Assembly: GCA_020466095.1 (NCBI GenBank)
Contig: CM035808.1
Location: 47,033,893-47,097,892 of the forward strand
Length of the DNA stretch: 64,000 bases
Direction: 5' to 3'
Origin: Chlorops oryzae
Taxonomy: Eukaryota; Arthropoda; Insecta; Diptera; Chloropidae
A program made the position numbers and the translations under genes. Numbering within the stretch: the first letter of the stretch is position 1; each line of letters starts with the position of its first letter. Of this stretch, positions 48,301 to 59,900 are shown piece after piece. The notes under the pieces were generated by a model. The model saw only the letters and a list, made by a program, of their open reading frames with translations. It was not told the origin of the DNA and made no database searches.

Positions 48301-50943
48301 TACTGTCACTATGTATAGCTGGGAGTTCAAAAATCTTTAACACTTAGAAGTGGAGTTCAAAACGTGATTTGATTCTTTTTTTTATTTTAAAATACTATTT
48401 CCTAATCTTTTTTATTTTTTTAAACACATTTATTTCTATTTTTATTATGAAGCTCAATTGTGTATTTGGTTTGAATTGTTTTATCTCTTTTTTTTTTTTT
48501 TTTTTGTAGTACTAACTTTAGTAACAAACATTTATTTATACACCAACCACTGGAGGAAAGCGTATTTAAATAGGTTTTATTTTTCCTTTGCGATTTTCCA
48601 CTGAAACGAACTGGATGATTATTTCAACTTTAACGGTATTCTTTTTTAAAACAGCACATTTAAAAACGCTAAAACAAATTTTTTCATATAATACCAACTT
48701 CACTTGAATGCAAAAGAATGAATGGAAATGAAAATTTTTTCAATATATAATTTCTTCGTAACTACGCTAAAAACTAAGAATTTTCAATTAATTTCTCGCA
48801 ATCATTTTACGATATTAATTAAATTTTCTGATAAAATCTATTCGTTATTTTATTAGTACTGAAAATGCTTTTCTTGCTAAATTTTACTAGAAAGCAACAA
48901 CTAAATGAAAACCCTGTGTTTTCGTTATTGGATATTTCATTAAGTGAGTTTCTTATTTGCTTTTCGTGGTTTTAACTACGTATATTTTTTAAAACTGGAT
49001 TTTTTTCTCCATATTTTTCTCTATTCATTCTTATATTTTTATTATTAAACAACTACAACATTTATGCATATAATTACAAATTTGTGCTTAAAAAATACAA
49101 CGCTTTAAAAATTAATAAGCGTAAATAATTACTATACTAAATGCAAAATTAGATACACAATCTCAAATTCCAAAAATAATAAATGCAATAAAATTTAATA
49201 AGACTGTTTATATATAATCCAAATGATTTAACGAATTAAGATTACAGAGATTAAACCTTTTAGTAGTTCATAAAAAATGTATAGTTCAAAAAATTTTATT
49301 TTAACATTGAAAAGAAATTTCTTAAAAATGAGATTTTTTATTTAAGGACAAATGAATATTTTTTGGCGAAATAATACTTTTAGATAAAATTTTTAAGGCA
49401 AACAAAAATCAAAAATAAGAAAAATAAAAATCTAAAACAGTCGTTGGTATGAAAAGCATCACAATTTTTAACAATTTAGCATAAGCGATGGATGGTCGTC
49501 CAATAAAATGATATCTACAAGGCATTAGGTTTGACATACACATAGATAGTAAATAAATTTTTGTTCCATATAGATGTAGATGACATGTAGATTATAAATC
49601 AATAGAAACAAAAAATATTGCGAGATCAATTTATAAATAATTTGGCATGCAGAAAATGCTTCCTTAAAAAATCTAAAGGAAAAGGTGGTCCAACGCCAGT
49701 TGAGGAAGTGTTAAGATTTTTAGTGCAGCAAGTTGTTTTTCCAATGATTCAGTTCAGCTCACATGGAGTTTCGTATTGCATCAAATTCTTAGTTTTAGTA
49801 CTAAAAGAAGTTCCAAAAGGAGTACTAAAAGAAGTACTTAATAGTTTTTAGTTTTTACATTGTGAATCTGAATAACAATAACGAAGACCAAAAGCCATTC
49901 TTCATTCCTTAAAAAACGACTCGATGCACTAAGAAAACAATTTATGCAGTTACATCAATCAGAATAAGTCCAGAGTCTTGCTATTTTTTGTTCTCAAACG
50001 TTTCAAATTCATTCTTGATCTTCTTTTAGTTGTCCCGTCTTTTGGGGGTCTTAGTTGACTTTGAAGATATCGAATGATATTGGCCGTACTCTGGACAGAT
50101 TCGAATTAAGTGCAATAGTTTTTCGGAAGCATTGAAATTATATATATAATAAAAAGGTCTGCATTCAAGCGAACGGTATAAGACAGTCAAGAAGATATTT
50201 TCGATTTTCATTTCGAAGTTTCTATTGTACAATTTTACATACACTTATATTTTATGTAATACAAACATACACACATGTAAGTACTTTGATTTTAAAAATG
50301 TAGGAGTACACAGTTAGAAGAAATGAAAAAAAGAAAATAAAAAAAATAAAAAGAAAAACAAGAAAGGCGTAGACGAAAAATGCTCACACTAAGGAATTTC
50401 TTAGAATTGCATTTTTGAGAAACCTTAAAACTTATTTTCTAAACACAAACACGGATAACACTAAAGGGGGGGCGGGAAAAATATATATAAAAATAATTAA
50501 AATTAAAATAAAAATTAAGATAGAAGGATGCAAAGATTTTTGGTTGGAATATTTTCACCCATTACAAGGAGAAACTATTAAACTGCGAGGTTAAAAGCGC
50601 AAAACGCAATGCTGCCTGAAATTCCAACACAAATATCTAACAATTACAATTACAAGCGATATATCCTATTAACACTTAAATATTTCTTTTTTTCGAATTT
50701 AAACGATTTATACTTGCTAATATTGGCATTCATTATCGCGCATAAATATGCGCTCGTGTGTTTTTTGTTTGTTTGTTGTGTGTGTGTGTGTGTTCCTTGT
50801 AGCATAGTTTTGTTTTTTCATCAACCACCTTAAGATCACCCAAATTAATATTTACCTTGCTTCCTAGCGTCATTCGTGTATTCGAACTGCGATGTTTTTT
50901 GTTGTTTTCTTTTTCTGTCATCGTTGTTGTCAGGTTTTTCGGC

Positions 50944-52648
50944 TCAGTTGTAAATGAAATTCGCCGCATCGCACAAAGCATCGCTGTCTTCGTCGAATTT
51001 TCCATTCATGGCGTAGTTGGAGCCGGCTCCGTAGACCCATTCTTTTTTAATGAAATCGCCATCGGTTGTCGATGACGATGTGTTGTGCAATCCACCTAAC
51101 GAGCTATGATCCAAACGAAAATCATCATCATCGTCGTGATATAGCTGTGCAGGAATGCTGTCTGGTATGGAATGCGCCTCGAAGAGATTACCGTACGATG
51201 GCAGCGAATGATTCAAATTGACATGATGATCGACTAGATCGCTATCGAAATTCGACATGCGAAACTTCGAACTTGGCGGTGAGTGTGGCGAATTCGGTGC
51301 AGCTGAGTCTTCAAACATGACTTCTTCTTTGATTAGCATTTCGTTGGAATTATCACCGGAGCCGGATGAATATAAATTGGGTTCGATTTTTATGATGGCC
51401 GCTGTGGCCAAGGACGGGGAAGATTTCTCATCGTCATCATCGTCGTCAAAGTGCCGACCATTAACGCTGTGATGTAACTGCAGCCGATGATGGCTATGAT
51501 GTTGATTATGTTGATGTTGGTTTCGATTATCGTCGTCATCGTCATCATCGTCCATGTCGTTTGAATGATGGCGTCGGTGGTGATTTCGGTGGTTGTTGTT
51601 GCGCTGCAACGAACGGTGGTGATCGTTCTGTTCATGCAGTTGATTGCCTAACGTTGATCCCAGATGGTGTTGCTGTAAATTTCTAGTGCTGCGTATGGTC
51701 GATGTGCCAATTGCAGCGGAAGCTAATGATATTGGTGCTCCAGTCCTGGAGATCACTACTGATGAGGAACACGATGTCGATGAGGACGAAGGTGATGGCG
51801 ATGGGGATGTACCTAAATTTTTTTTTTTAATTTCATTACTTGAATGCTCTTTATCCGGTGGATCGATGGATATCGAAGCATTGAACTTACCAGCTTGAAC
51901 TACACTTGCCAACGCGGAAGAGAGAGTTGTTGCACCACCAGTTGAATATATGATCGGTGTCTTACGGAGCATTTGTTGTTGTTGTAATGTTGTGCCGTTA
52001 TTCAAACTGCTCCCGGCAGTATGAATAACATTCTGCTGATGAGCCATAACGGACGCATTCAAGCCACCGGCTGAACTATGATCATTTTGCATATAGTTTT
52101 TAAAGACTATTGTCCGTGTCTGTGTGTGCGAGAGCATTACATGTTGTGATCGTAAGTCATGCGAGCCATTTGAAGAAAACGAATTTGAGGAATCATCCTG
52201 ACTCCTAATGACAGTGGTGCTCACAATCGGCATATCGCTGTCACTTAAAGTCGAATTGTCATCCATTTCATCGTCGTCGTCCATGCGCAACATGTGCTGC
52301 TGCTGTTGTTGTTGCTGATGATGATGATTTTGAATGCCACTCGTACTCGGTCCATCTCGACTTGTATGCGGTTCAAGCTTCACTATAGTTGCTGTAGAGG
52401 TGCTGGCGACCGACATTGAACCATTGCTGCCAATAGCACTTGAAGTTGGCTGTTCATACTTAGATGTGGTTGTGGTGACTTGAGCATTTTGTTCACGTTG
52501 ATGCACCTGCATGTGCGTCTGCAATGATGATTGCGTGTGCAATTTCTTTTTGCAAATTTTGCATTCAAAAGGAAAATCGCCAGTGTGCGTGCGAGCGTGT
52601 ATTTTCAAATTATAGCGCTGTCCAAAGCCTTTGCCACAAACGTCACAT
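50944..52648 (-). CDS. Zinc-finger gene, last coding exon
   Basis: The acceptor CAG at 52651-52649 completes a Lys codon and opens with CDVCGKGFGQRYNLKIHARTH (two segments of finger 6), then finger 7. Low-complexity sequence follows to the TGA at 50946-50944 (protein end DAANFIYN). Q6/H runs at about 52300, DDDDDDDD near 51540, and LIKEEVMFEDSAAPNSP-type acidic patches suggest activation regions. Confidence 0.9.
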
Positions 52649-55635
52649 CTGAATTGAATGGAAATAAATATTTTCGATTAGTGGTGGAATTATTTTGACA
52701 GATCGGATAAATTGAAAAAGGTTGATTCATAGCAACATTGGAGATGCCATAACAATAACAAGCTGAAATCAGCTGTAACTGTTTACGATAATATTTGAGA
52801 CATACTGCCGCAGTATTCAAGTATCTTTCGAAGGCAGCTTTCGATCCGAAAGGCCATGGATTTAACTCTAAAATCTGTCGTGGATGTTTGTATGGTCTGA
52901 TGTAAGCATTTTTTCTTTCTGTCCTGTCTTTCTTTGTTTACCATAACGATCAGATGGCCTCTATAATTAGTGTTTTTTAACAAACCGTTATAAACTAATT
53001 TTAAAAGTGTGAGGCAATGCTTGAGATCGCTGGTTGAAAAACGAAATGTTTTTTTGGAACCAAAAAATAGTGCCTGTAAAAGTGACTGAAATTCCTGGAA
53101 GTACTTAGTAGATGTATTAAACACTGGAGCCGAGAATTAGGTTGCGCATTTAACTATGTCTATATCTTGAGAACCGTTCGATATTTTATTTTCCTGTCTA
53201 TAACAAATTTGTAGCCTTAAACTTACAGAAAATAGCTCTATTAATAACTGATCCAAAAACTACATCTAATACCTAAAAAAAAAAAAAAAAAATCAAAAGC
53301 GCAAAAAATTTACAATTTTCTGTTTTCAAAATTTCTGGCCCGTAATTCCCAAACCGGCGTGAATTTTATGAAAATTATTTGACTAAAATGCAGACAAAAC
53401 ATATCTGGACAACTTTTTCGAGTAGGCTTACTGCATCCGATGTAGTCAAGAAAAACCCGTTCGTTTTGACTAATCTGGTGTCTAAAGTTCAAAATCCAAC
53501 ATTGCGAGAGACCGCGCAAATATATTGCTGGGTGAGAAATTGTCAGAATTTGAAAATTGTGAGAAATGGTGAGAATTTGAAAATTGTGGGAATTGTGAGA
53601 ATTTGGAAATTGTGAGAAATTGTGAGAATTTGAAAATTGTGAGAAATTGTGAGAATTTGAAAATTGTGAGAAATGTGAGAATTTGAAAATTGTGGAATTG
53701 TGAGAATTTGAAAATTGTGAGAAATTGTGAGAATTTGAAAATTGTGAGAAATGGTGAGATTTTGAAAATGCATCCTTGATACCGTTTTGTCAGTGAAAAG
53801 TAACAACCTTTTACAAAAAATCGGCTCTCCATTTTTCATCCACACTGCAACTTCTTTTTTTAATTAGTTTATTGAAATTGTTTGGAACTTACTTGTGCAG
53901 TTTGACGCCCGAATGGAGTTTCGAGTGACCCCTTAAGGAAGCTAAAGCGCTAAAAACTTTTCCACAAATCTCGCACGTCAGATTGACGTTCTCGTTGTGG
54001 ATCTTTTTGTGCACCTTGAAGTATTCGAAGCTCATGAATTCTTTGTGGCAAACGTCGCACTTGTATTTGTGGCGCTCGGATTGCTGGCCAGTATGGACCC
54101 GCATGTGCTTGATGAAATTGGGACGAAAGCGGACAACTCGTCCGCATATTTGGCACTCGTATGGCTTACAGCGCAGACAGTGCTTCTCGTAGTTCTTGAG
54201 CGATTTTAATACCATGTTGCAGATGGCGCATTTCATATTATTGGCATGGCCGGAGCGATGTATATCGAAGAGATCCTTCGAATCGAATTTCTCAACACAC
54301 TCGACGCACTGGTATGTTGTTGTTGTCGTTGGAAGCGCAGAAGTATTAAGAGCTGCAGAAGACGTCGATGCGACCGCTACTAATGATGAAGTTGGCGCTG
54401 GAACCGTTGTTGTGGAACAAGCCGTTATAATTCGACCCGTATGGTTTTTTTGTTGCTGCTGCTGTTGTTGTTGTTGTTGTTGTTGTTGTTGTGTGTGGTG
54501 GTGGTGGTGGTACTGTTACTGCTGTTGTTCCCGCTGCTACGGCAACGTCTCCAACTGGCGTCACAGCAAGTGGTGCACTAACATTTGTTGTGCCAGTCGA
54601 TGATACTACAACCGGCGTCGATGCATTTGCAACCGAAGCCGCTTGCAGTATAAGCTGAGTTGTAGGACCACCATTGCTGGGAACACCTTGTTGCACAACA
54701 TTGAGCACTGCCATCGGACTGCGACTTATGACGGCGGGCATACGGACAAATGTGGCACCAGCCATGCCACCAACAGCATTGCTTATATAGACAGGACGTC
54801 GCTGAAATGATGCTAATGCCTCGGAAACAGGAACTGCCAAAGCACGCGTCGAAGTACTCACAATCGATCCTGCCGGTAATACCAATTGCTGCGGCTGTCC
54901 AGCCAATTCATGATGATGTGCTATGGCGGACGCATTAATATAATCCATTTCATCAGAATGCTGCTGTTCTAATTCACTATCGTCTTGTTGTTCGATCTTA
55001 ATTTGTGCCTGCATTTGCTGCTGCTCCTCTTCCTCCTCAGCTTCGGCGGCTTGTGCTTCCTCTTCGATATCTTGCAGGTTCTCATCATTTAATTCAGGAT
55101 CTTCGATTTCTTCCGCGGCTGCTACCATTGCCGGTAACATGGCGGCGGCAGCAGCTTCCGACGTTTGAATAATAATACGCCGGGTACTTAATAGATGTTG
55201 ATGCTGTTGTTGTTGTTGTTGTTGTTGATCTTGATGTGGTGCGTTGGTGGTGGTGGCAATCATTGCGTCAGCGGTTGGCGTATGACCGCTGCTGTTACTG
55301 TAATCGGAAGCGCTAGTCACTACAGTGTTAGTCGGTGGGCTATCAAGTTTGAGGTTTACATCGCCTAATTCGGTGGAAGATGCAGCTGCTCTGGCTGCTG
55401 CTCTTTCGTGGTCGTCGTCCTCGTCGTCATTGTCGTTCTCTTCGTCTTCGTCATTATCATTATCATCATCCTCGGGCTCCATCGGGGCATCCTGAAGAAT
55501 AAATTCGATTTGTTGCGAGAGTGCGCTGTCGTTCATTGCAATACCGCCGTTCACATGATCGCCAAACAGCGAGGGCAACGTGGTCGTCATGCTACGTGTG
55601 TGGGAATCATTACTACTAATGGGACTACTAGCCAT
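50944..55635 (-). CDS. C2H2 zinc-finger transcription-factor-like protein, spliced; frame break in exon 1
   Basis: Two coding exons (55635-53893 and 52648-50944) would give about 1148 residues if one extra base in exon 1 is discounted. N-terminal third: acidic (EPEDDDNDNDEDEEND) with Gln, Ala and Thr runs. At about 440-640 are seven fingers: YQCVEC, MKCAIC (last ligand Cys, so C2HC), YECQIC, YKCDVC, LTCEIC, HKCDVC and FECKIC, several joined by HTG-type linkers (ARTHTGDF). The C-terminal half is rich in Ser, Asp (a run of eight), His and Gln. This suits a nuclear DNA-binding regulator. I do not recognise the Drosophila orthologue, so no symbol is given. The ATG at 55635 is the first in frame, in context GGAACATGG. 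Fingers 6-7 lie in the last exon and the splice phase fits exactly. Confidence 0.85.
52649..53892 (-). other. Zinc-finger gene intron, 1244 bp
   Basis: Donor AA|GTAAGT at 53892, acceptor TTCAATTCAG at 52649. It splits the codon just before finger 6. Besides the 27-bp repeat no feature is recognised. Confidence 0.9.
53532..53770. repeat. 27-bp minisatellite in the zinc-finger intron
   Basis: About nine units, each roughly GTGAGAAATTGTGAGAATTT plus GAAAATT; some units are one to two bases shorter. On the - strand each unit reads CTCAC, so the run supplies repeated T-rich and CAC words. Confidence 0.9.
53893..55635 (-). CDS. Zinc-finger gene, exon 1 with frame break
   Basis: From the ATG one frame is open for 429 codons and stops at 54346. 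The finger frame is open only from 54515 downward. The two overlap across a (CCA)n/(ACA)n/(GCA)n repeat and an A7 run (T7 at 54445-54451 on +). Removing one base there joins them and makes exon length fit the splice phase (1742 = 2 mod 3). No intron with a pyrimidine tract fits in the 60-170 bp available. Either a sequencing error or a disabling allele; read literally, the product lacks all fingers. Confidence 0.85.
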
Positions 55636-55765
55636 GTTCCTTTTGGTTTTCTTTTTTTATTTTCTGTTTTGTTTTTTATTTTTTTGTTCTTGCTATAAAA
55701 TAGGAATTTTGCCGATTCGCTTTTATTCGATTAAGATTGCGTTGAACAACTTGAATTCATTATTT
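55636..55765 (-). other. Zinc-finger gene 5'UTR, ATG-proximal
   Basis: AT-rich leader immediately upstream of the ATG. The transcription start is not identified. Confidence 0.4.
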
Positions 55766-56240
55766 TAATTTCATTTCTCTTCTTTTCATTTCTTTCCTTT
55801 TCATTCCAATTCATTTCAGTCAAGAAGCTTTATTCTTTATTTTCGCTTTATTTTCGCACTTTCTGCCTTTTCCCTTCTTCGCGTATTGATTTTCGAGTTT
55901 CAGAATTGTCCTCGCTTTTTGTGAGAATTTCGGAGGTTTTCACGATTTTCACATTTTTCCCAATTCGCTTTTGACCTTAATTCGCAGCACGAAAATTTTC
56001 CGATTTTCACACTTCATAAAAACGTCATTGCTGAAAATTTTCTTGAAAACGGAAAATGGAATTTTTGTGATCCGCTTTGCTTCCTTCCATAAACAACGGG
56101 GGCTGCCAGAAAATATTTCTCGGACTTTCGTACTTTCTTTATTTATTTTTGCGAAATTTTACATATTTTAAATTGATGGAATGTATGAATGGAAATATTG
56201 AATCCTTTCATTGAAACGGAAATCAATAATAATACATCTT
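55766..56240 (-). repeat. Left arm of a large inverted duplication (zinc-finger 5' flank)
   Basis: This stretch is repeated in reverse at 62401-62778. Shared blocks include TCAGTCAAGAAGCTTTATTC, CTTCGCGTATTGATTTTCGA, GATCCGCTTTGCTTCC and GGAAATCAATAATAATACATC. This copy has about 90 bp that the other lacks (around 55970-56070). It immediately precedes the gene's leader and probably holds its promoter or first non-coding exon. Confidence 0.85.
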
Positions 56241-56635
56241 TTAAGTTAATGAAAATTCATGAGGTTCTTAATAAGAAGAACTTCTTATTAAGCTAAAAGT
56301 AAAGGTGGCAGCACTGAGTCTCAATGTTCTCACTTATTTTTTTCTAAATGCGGTAGAATCCCATAATATAGAGGTAGATTTCAGCAAAATGCGGTAGATT
56401 TTTCTTTATTGAAGGAAACTATTTGTTTCAACACAGAAAAAAAAAATAAATTAATTAAACAACTAATGAAATATATTCTTGTTTTTTTTTTAATAAATAA
56501 AAAACAAAACAATTCCTGCTGCCGATTTCGCTTCAATCTTAAGAGCTTATACTCAGATATGCAGTATATACTTGCAAATTAAAGGAAAGTAAGTAAATAC
56601 GCCAGAACCTCTACAAGTGTGAGAGAGTCGACTAT
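56241..56635. other. Non-coding DNA with small palindrome
   Basis: Contains CTTAATAAGAAGAACTTCTTATTAAG (two halves of one palindrome, 56259-56284) and TGCGGTAGA words. Otherwise unremarkable. Confidence 0.4.
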
Positions 56636-57274
56636 CATGTAGTAGTGTAGGTCTAACTGTCGACGTCGAAAAGGCTTTGCCGCGATCGAGAAATTCACCC
56701 GTAAGGGCTCTACGCTCTAAATCAGCAAGTAAATTTCCTATACCAAACACATGTAGAAATAATCAAGAAGTAATTTGGCTTACTTTCGCTACTTGAACGC
56801 ATACGCTAATTAAAAGTAATCGGACTCACAGGGTTGCATTTAAGTCATACATTTTCTATATTTTTGTCGACCTGTCATCGAAATTTCAACTCTGATTTCC
56901 TTTCATCGAAAGAATAAGCTCGTTACTTCCTTTCAATTTACTTTAGACAGCGTTGAGCCCTTTAGGAAGGTAAAGGAAATTCACAAAAAAATTAGCAATA
57001 ATCATACGGGTAGACACAAATGGCACTATAATGCCACTTGCAAGAAAATTTTCCTAGAAACCCGGCGGCGGCTTGGTTTTTATATAGCTTTAAAAGTTCG
57101 TAATTGAAGCTTTAATAAGCGCATGCTGATGTGTTTTTGCCAAATGTGTAAGAATGTTTTCATTTAATAATTAATTGACATACATTTTCAACTACGGCTA
57201 CGAATTTTTCTGTAGTACTTTGTACATAGAATGTAGTATTTTTTACTGAAACAGTGTGATCAAAAAGTTATATA

Positions 57275-57639
57275 AGTGGTATTCTTGTAACAGCGCAAAG
57301 CTGACAATTGAATAACTTTATCTCACATATTTCATGAGCGCACCAAATAAGCAGCTTGCATGCAAAGTTGTGAAAAACAGATAATCAATACTGAAATTTG
57401 AGGAAAATCAAAACAAATGCCGAAATTAAGCAACTAAAGAAATTTTTTAAATAAATATTCAATTTAATTTCTTTAAAAAGCCTCAAAACAACGAGTCAAC
57501 GAGCTTATGCGCTTTATACGCTCGCTTTGCGCTATCTAATCGCAGTGCAGAGTGTGTAAAATTATTTTCATACAAAATTTGACAGTTGGTTTATGAGGGT
57601 GCAAAAATATGAGGTTTGCGCTATTACATTAATACCACT
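57275..57639. mobile_element. 365-bp MITE nested in R4
   Basis: 25-bp terminal inverted repeats: left AGTGGTATTCTTGTAACAGC, right the complement of AGTGGTATTAATGTAATAGC, both running into GCAAA. Flanked by ATA (57272-57274, 57640-57642), a possible 3-bp target duplication. Copy B of R4 lacks this segment. Confidence 0.75.
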
Positions 57640-57760
57640 ATAGACAGTGTAGGAATAAGAAAACAACTTCTATTGCCCCTTTAATGGAGTTTCATGGATT
57701 ATTTTTATGTTTTTCAAGCTAATCATGGCATTTTATGAGTTTGGTAGATATTTTATATGT

Positions 57761-58505
57761 CCCAGCCGGACATTATCGAATGCATGAAAACATCATTAAT
57801 GCAGAAGAAGTGAAGCAATCATTTTTCGAACGATCTTCTAGTAAAAATATCACAGAAGCAAGCGCTCGTTGCAACAGACCCTGCTTCAAATGAAATTTTC
57901 ATTTGAAAGAGGGTTTTATACTCCCATTTTGAGTGAAGATTCTATGAAATTGTCATGAAAAGCTATTTTTCAATCGGTGTGCTACAATTCTCAAAAGTTT
58001 TATAATTTTGTTGTACTTAAGATGTTTTAAGAATTGAAACTCTTAAGTCTTTCCAAATGCGAAAATGTGTCACAGTCACGAAGTCACGAATTGGCATATC
58101 CGCCAATTTTTTTTAAATATTATTTTTCTTCTTCTCTCAGATCCCCGCGGCGTATACTATTTTTTTCATATGTAATTTTCATTCACGTTGGCACCATATA
58201 CTTTTTTCTAAATGATATTTTCATTCATGTTAGCAGCATACACTCTATTTTCAAATGAAATAATCATGCTCGTTGGATCCAATTCAGTCAGCTAGCATGT
58301 ACTCTTTGCCCAAATGAAGTATTCATGCGGACCAGGGTCATACACTCCTCTACCTAATGAATAACACATGAATTTTGAAGTACTGAAAATAGCGGCCATC
58401 TCCTAACAAACTTCATTAGAAGTAAGGGTTAGTAATGCGAGTAGTCTCAGTATGAATTTTCACCACTTCGGAAGTACTGCAGAAGTAGTGAAATTTCCGG
58501 CTGGG
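57761..58505. mobile_element. 745-bp element with 10-bp TIRs nested in R4
   Basis: Perfect termini CCCAGCCGGA and TCCGGCTGGG. GT directly flanks both sides, and the empty site is visible in copy B (TTTATATGTAATGTACTCG). The interior from about 58150 to 58375 holds four or five degenerate 50-60-bp repeats with CATACACTC, TTTTCAAATGAAATAATCAT and CATGTTGGC-like words. No coding frame. Confidence 0.7.
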
Positions 58506-58731
58506 GTAATGTACTCGAAAATCTCCCAAAATTTAAAATTAAAGCGGCAACGCATTTCACCACAGCAGAGCTAAATATTTCGCTTCCATAGCATGCTTTT
58601 CTTTTCCTCGTGCTATATTCATATGTTGAAGCAGCGTAGCTCTAACACAGCGGTGGGCGAGCGCTATCCCGCGGGGCGCTGCAACTGCGAGTCGCTACAA
58701 CGATTGTGCGTGAATCATGATAACGCTCGTC

Positions 58732-58886
58732 CATATTAGAACTATAGCTGCAACTTCGCCAAAAGCTATTAGCTGGTTCACACAACATCGGCTTATGGCG
58801 TGGTTCCCTCAGTTGAACTTTTCCACCAAATCATGCCATAACGCGCTACAACAATTTGGCCGAAGTTGCAGCTATAGTTCTATATG
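58732..58886. mobile_element. Hairpin MITE, copy 2
   Basis: CATATTAGAACTATAGCTGC at the left and the complement of CATATAGAACTATAGCTGC at the right. Flanks GCTCGTC and GCTCAGTC look like a damaged 8-bp duplication. The middle carries GGCTTATGGCGTGGTTC and CCATAACGCG words shared with copy 3. Confidence 0.85.
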
Positions 58887-58913
58887 GCTCAGTCGCTCGC
58901 TGTCAGTGTTCTA

Positions 58914-59668
58914 CATATAGTACACTATAGGTCTAACTGTCGACGTCGAAAAGCCTCTGCCGCTAATAAGAAACTCCCCATTAGGCAGGGATAGGAAACT
59001 CAACTCTTTCGAGAAATTCACCAAAAAGCTACCAACAAAAACCTTAAGCAGGAATAGGAAATTCAACTCTTTCGAGCAATTCACCAGAAAGCTACCAACA
59101 ACAATACGGGCAGACAAAAAGTGGCACTATGATGCACTTGCAAGAAAATTATAAAAGAAACACGGCGTCGGCTCTGTTTTTTATATTGCTTGAAAAGTTC
59201 ATAATTGAAACTTTACTAATGTATTACGATATGTTTTTGCTCAATGTGCACGAATGTGTTCATTTTGTAATAAATTGACATTACATTTTTGATCACGGCT
59301 ACGAATTTTATTGTACATAGAATTTAGTAATTTTGCTGAAAGTGTGATCAAAAAGTTATGTGGACAGGGTAGGACTAAGAAAACATTTCTATTTCTCCTT
59401 AATATTGAGTTTCCTTGATTATTTTTATGTTGTCCAAGCATTTCATGGCATTTTATGAGTTTGGTAGATATTTATATGTAATGTACTCGAAAGTCGCCCA
59501 AAATTAAAACTAAAAGTGGCAATGCATTTCACCCATTGCAGAGCTAAATAATTTCGCTGCCATAGCATGCTTCTCTTTTCCTCATGCCTTATGCCTATAT
59601 TGAAGCAGCGTAGCTCTAACACATTGCAGGGATTAGGAAGAAGAAGAGTTAGACCTATAGTGCTATAT
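58914..59668. mobile_element. Family R4 element, copy B, complete
   Basis: Inverted ends ATATAGTACACTATAGGTC (left) and the complement of ATATAGCACTATAGGTC (right), both continuing TAACT; about 755 bp without the insertions of copy A. No coding frame; non-autonomous. A 50-60-bp internal duplication (AGGAATAGGAAATTCAACTC near 58989 and 59051). Confidence 0.75.
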
Positions 59669-59900
59669 GATTTTCACCACTTCGGAAGTACTGCAGAAGT
59701 AGTGAAATTTCCAGCTGGGGTAATGTACTCGAAAATCTCCCAAAATTTAAAATTAAAGCGGCAACGCATTTCACCACAGCAGAGCTAAATATTTCGCTTC
59801 CATAGCATGCTTTTCTTTTCCTCGTGCTATATTCATATGTTGAAGCAGCGTAGCTCTAACACATTGCAGGGATTAGGAAGAAGAAGAGTTAGATCTACAC

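Larger units (their letters stand above)
40700..50943 (-). other. Ten kb of T-rich (+) DNA, perhaps in part a long 3'UTR of the zinc-finger gene
   Basis: No coding exon is supported. On the - strand the region is A-rich with AACAAAACAAAAC-type runs (43.6-43.7 kb) and ATATGTA words, in the style of extended insect 3'UTRs. Hexamers AATAAA on the - strand are numerous; the nearest I noted beyond the stop is at 49342-49337. Where the transcript really ends cannot be told. MITEs inside are listed separately. Confidence 0.3.
56636..58650. mobile_element. Family R4 element, copy A, disrupted by nested elements
   Basis: It begins CATGTAGTAGTGTAGGTCTA and is collinear with copy B at 58914-59668: GTCTAACTGTCGACGTCGAA, GGCACTATAATG, ATTGACATACATTTTC, TCATGGCATTTTATGAGTTT. 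Against copy B it carries insertions at 57275-57639 and 57761-58505. The right terminus is replaced by unrelated sequence after GCTCTAACACA. Confidence 0.7.

Noticed and set aside
53482..53845. Repetitive 100-116-codon frames (FQILTISHN repeats)
   Set aside because: Produced by the 27-bp minisatellite in the zinc-finger intron.
54452..54520. A micro-intron explaining the frame change in zinc-finger exon 1
   Set aside because: Potential GT and AG pairs exist, but the interval is a CA-rich codon repeat without a pyrimidine tract and is too short for typical fly introns.
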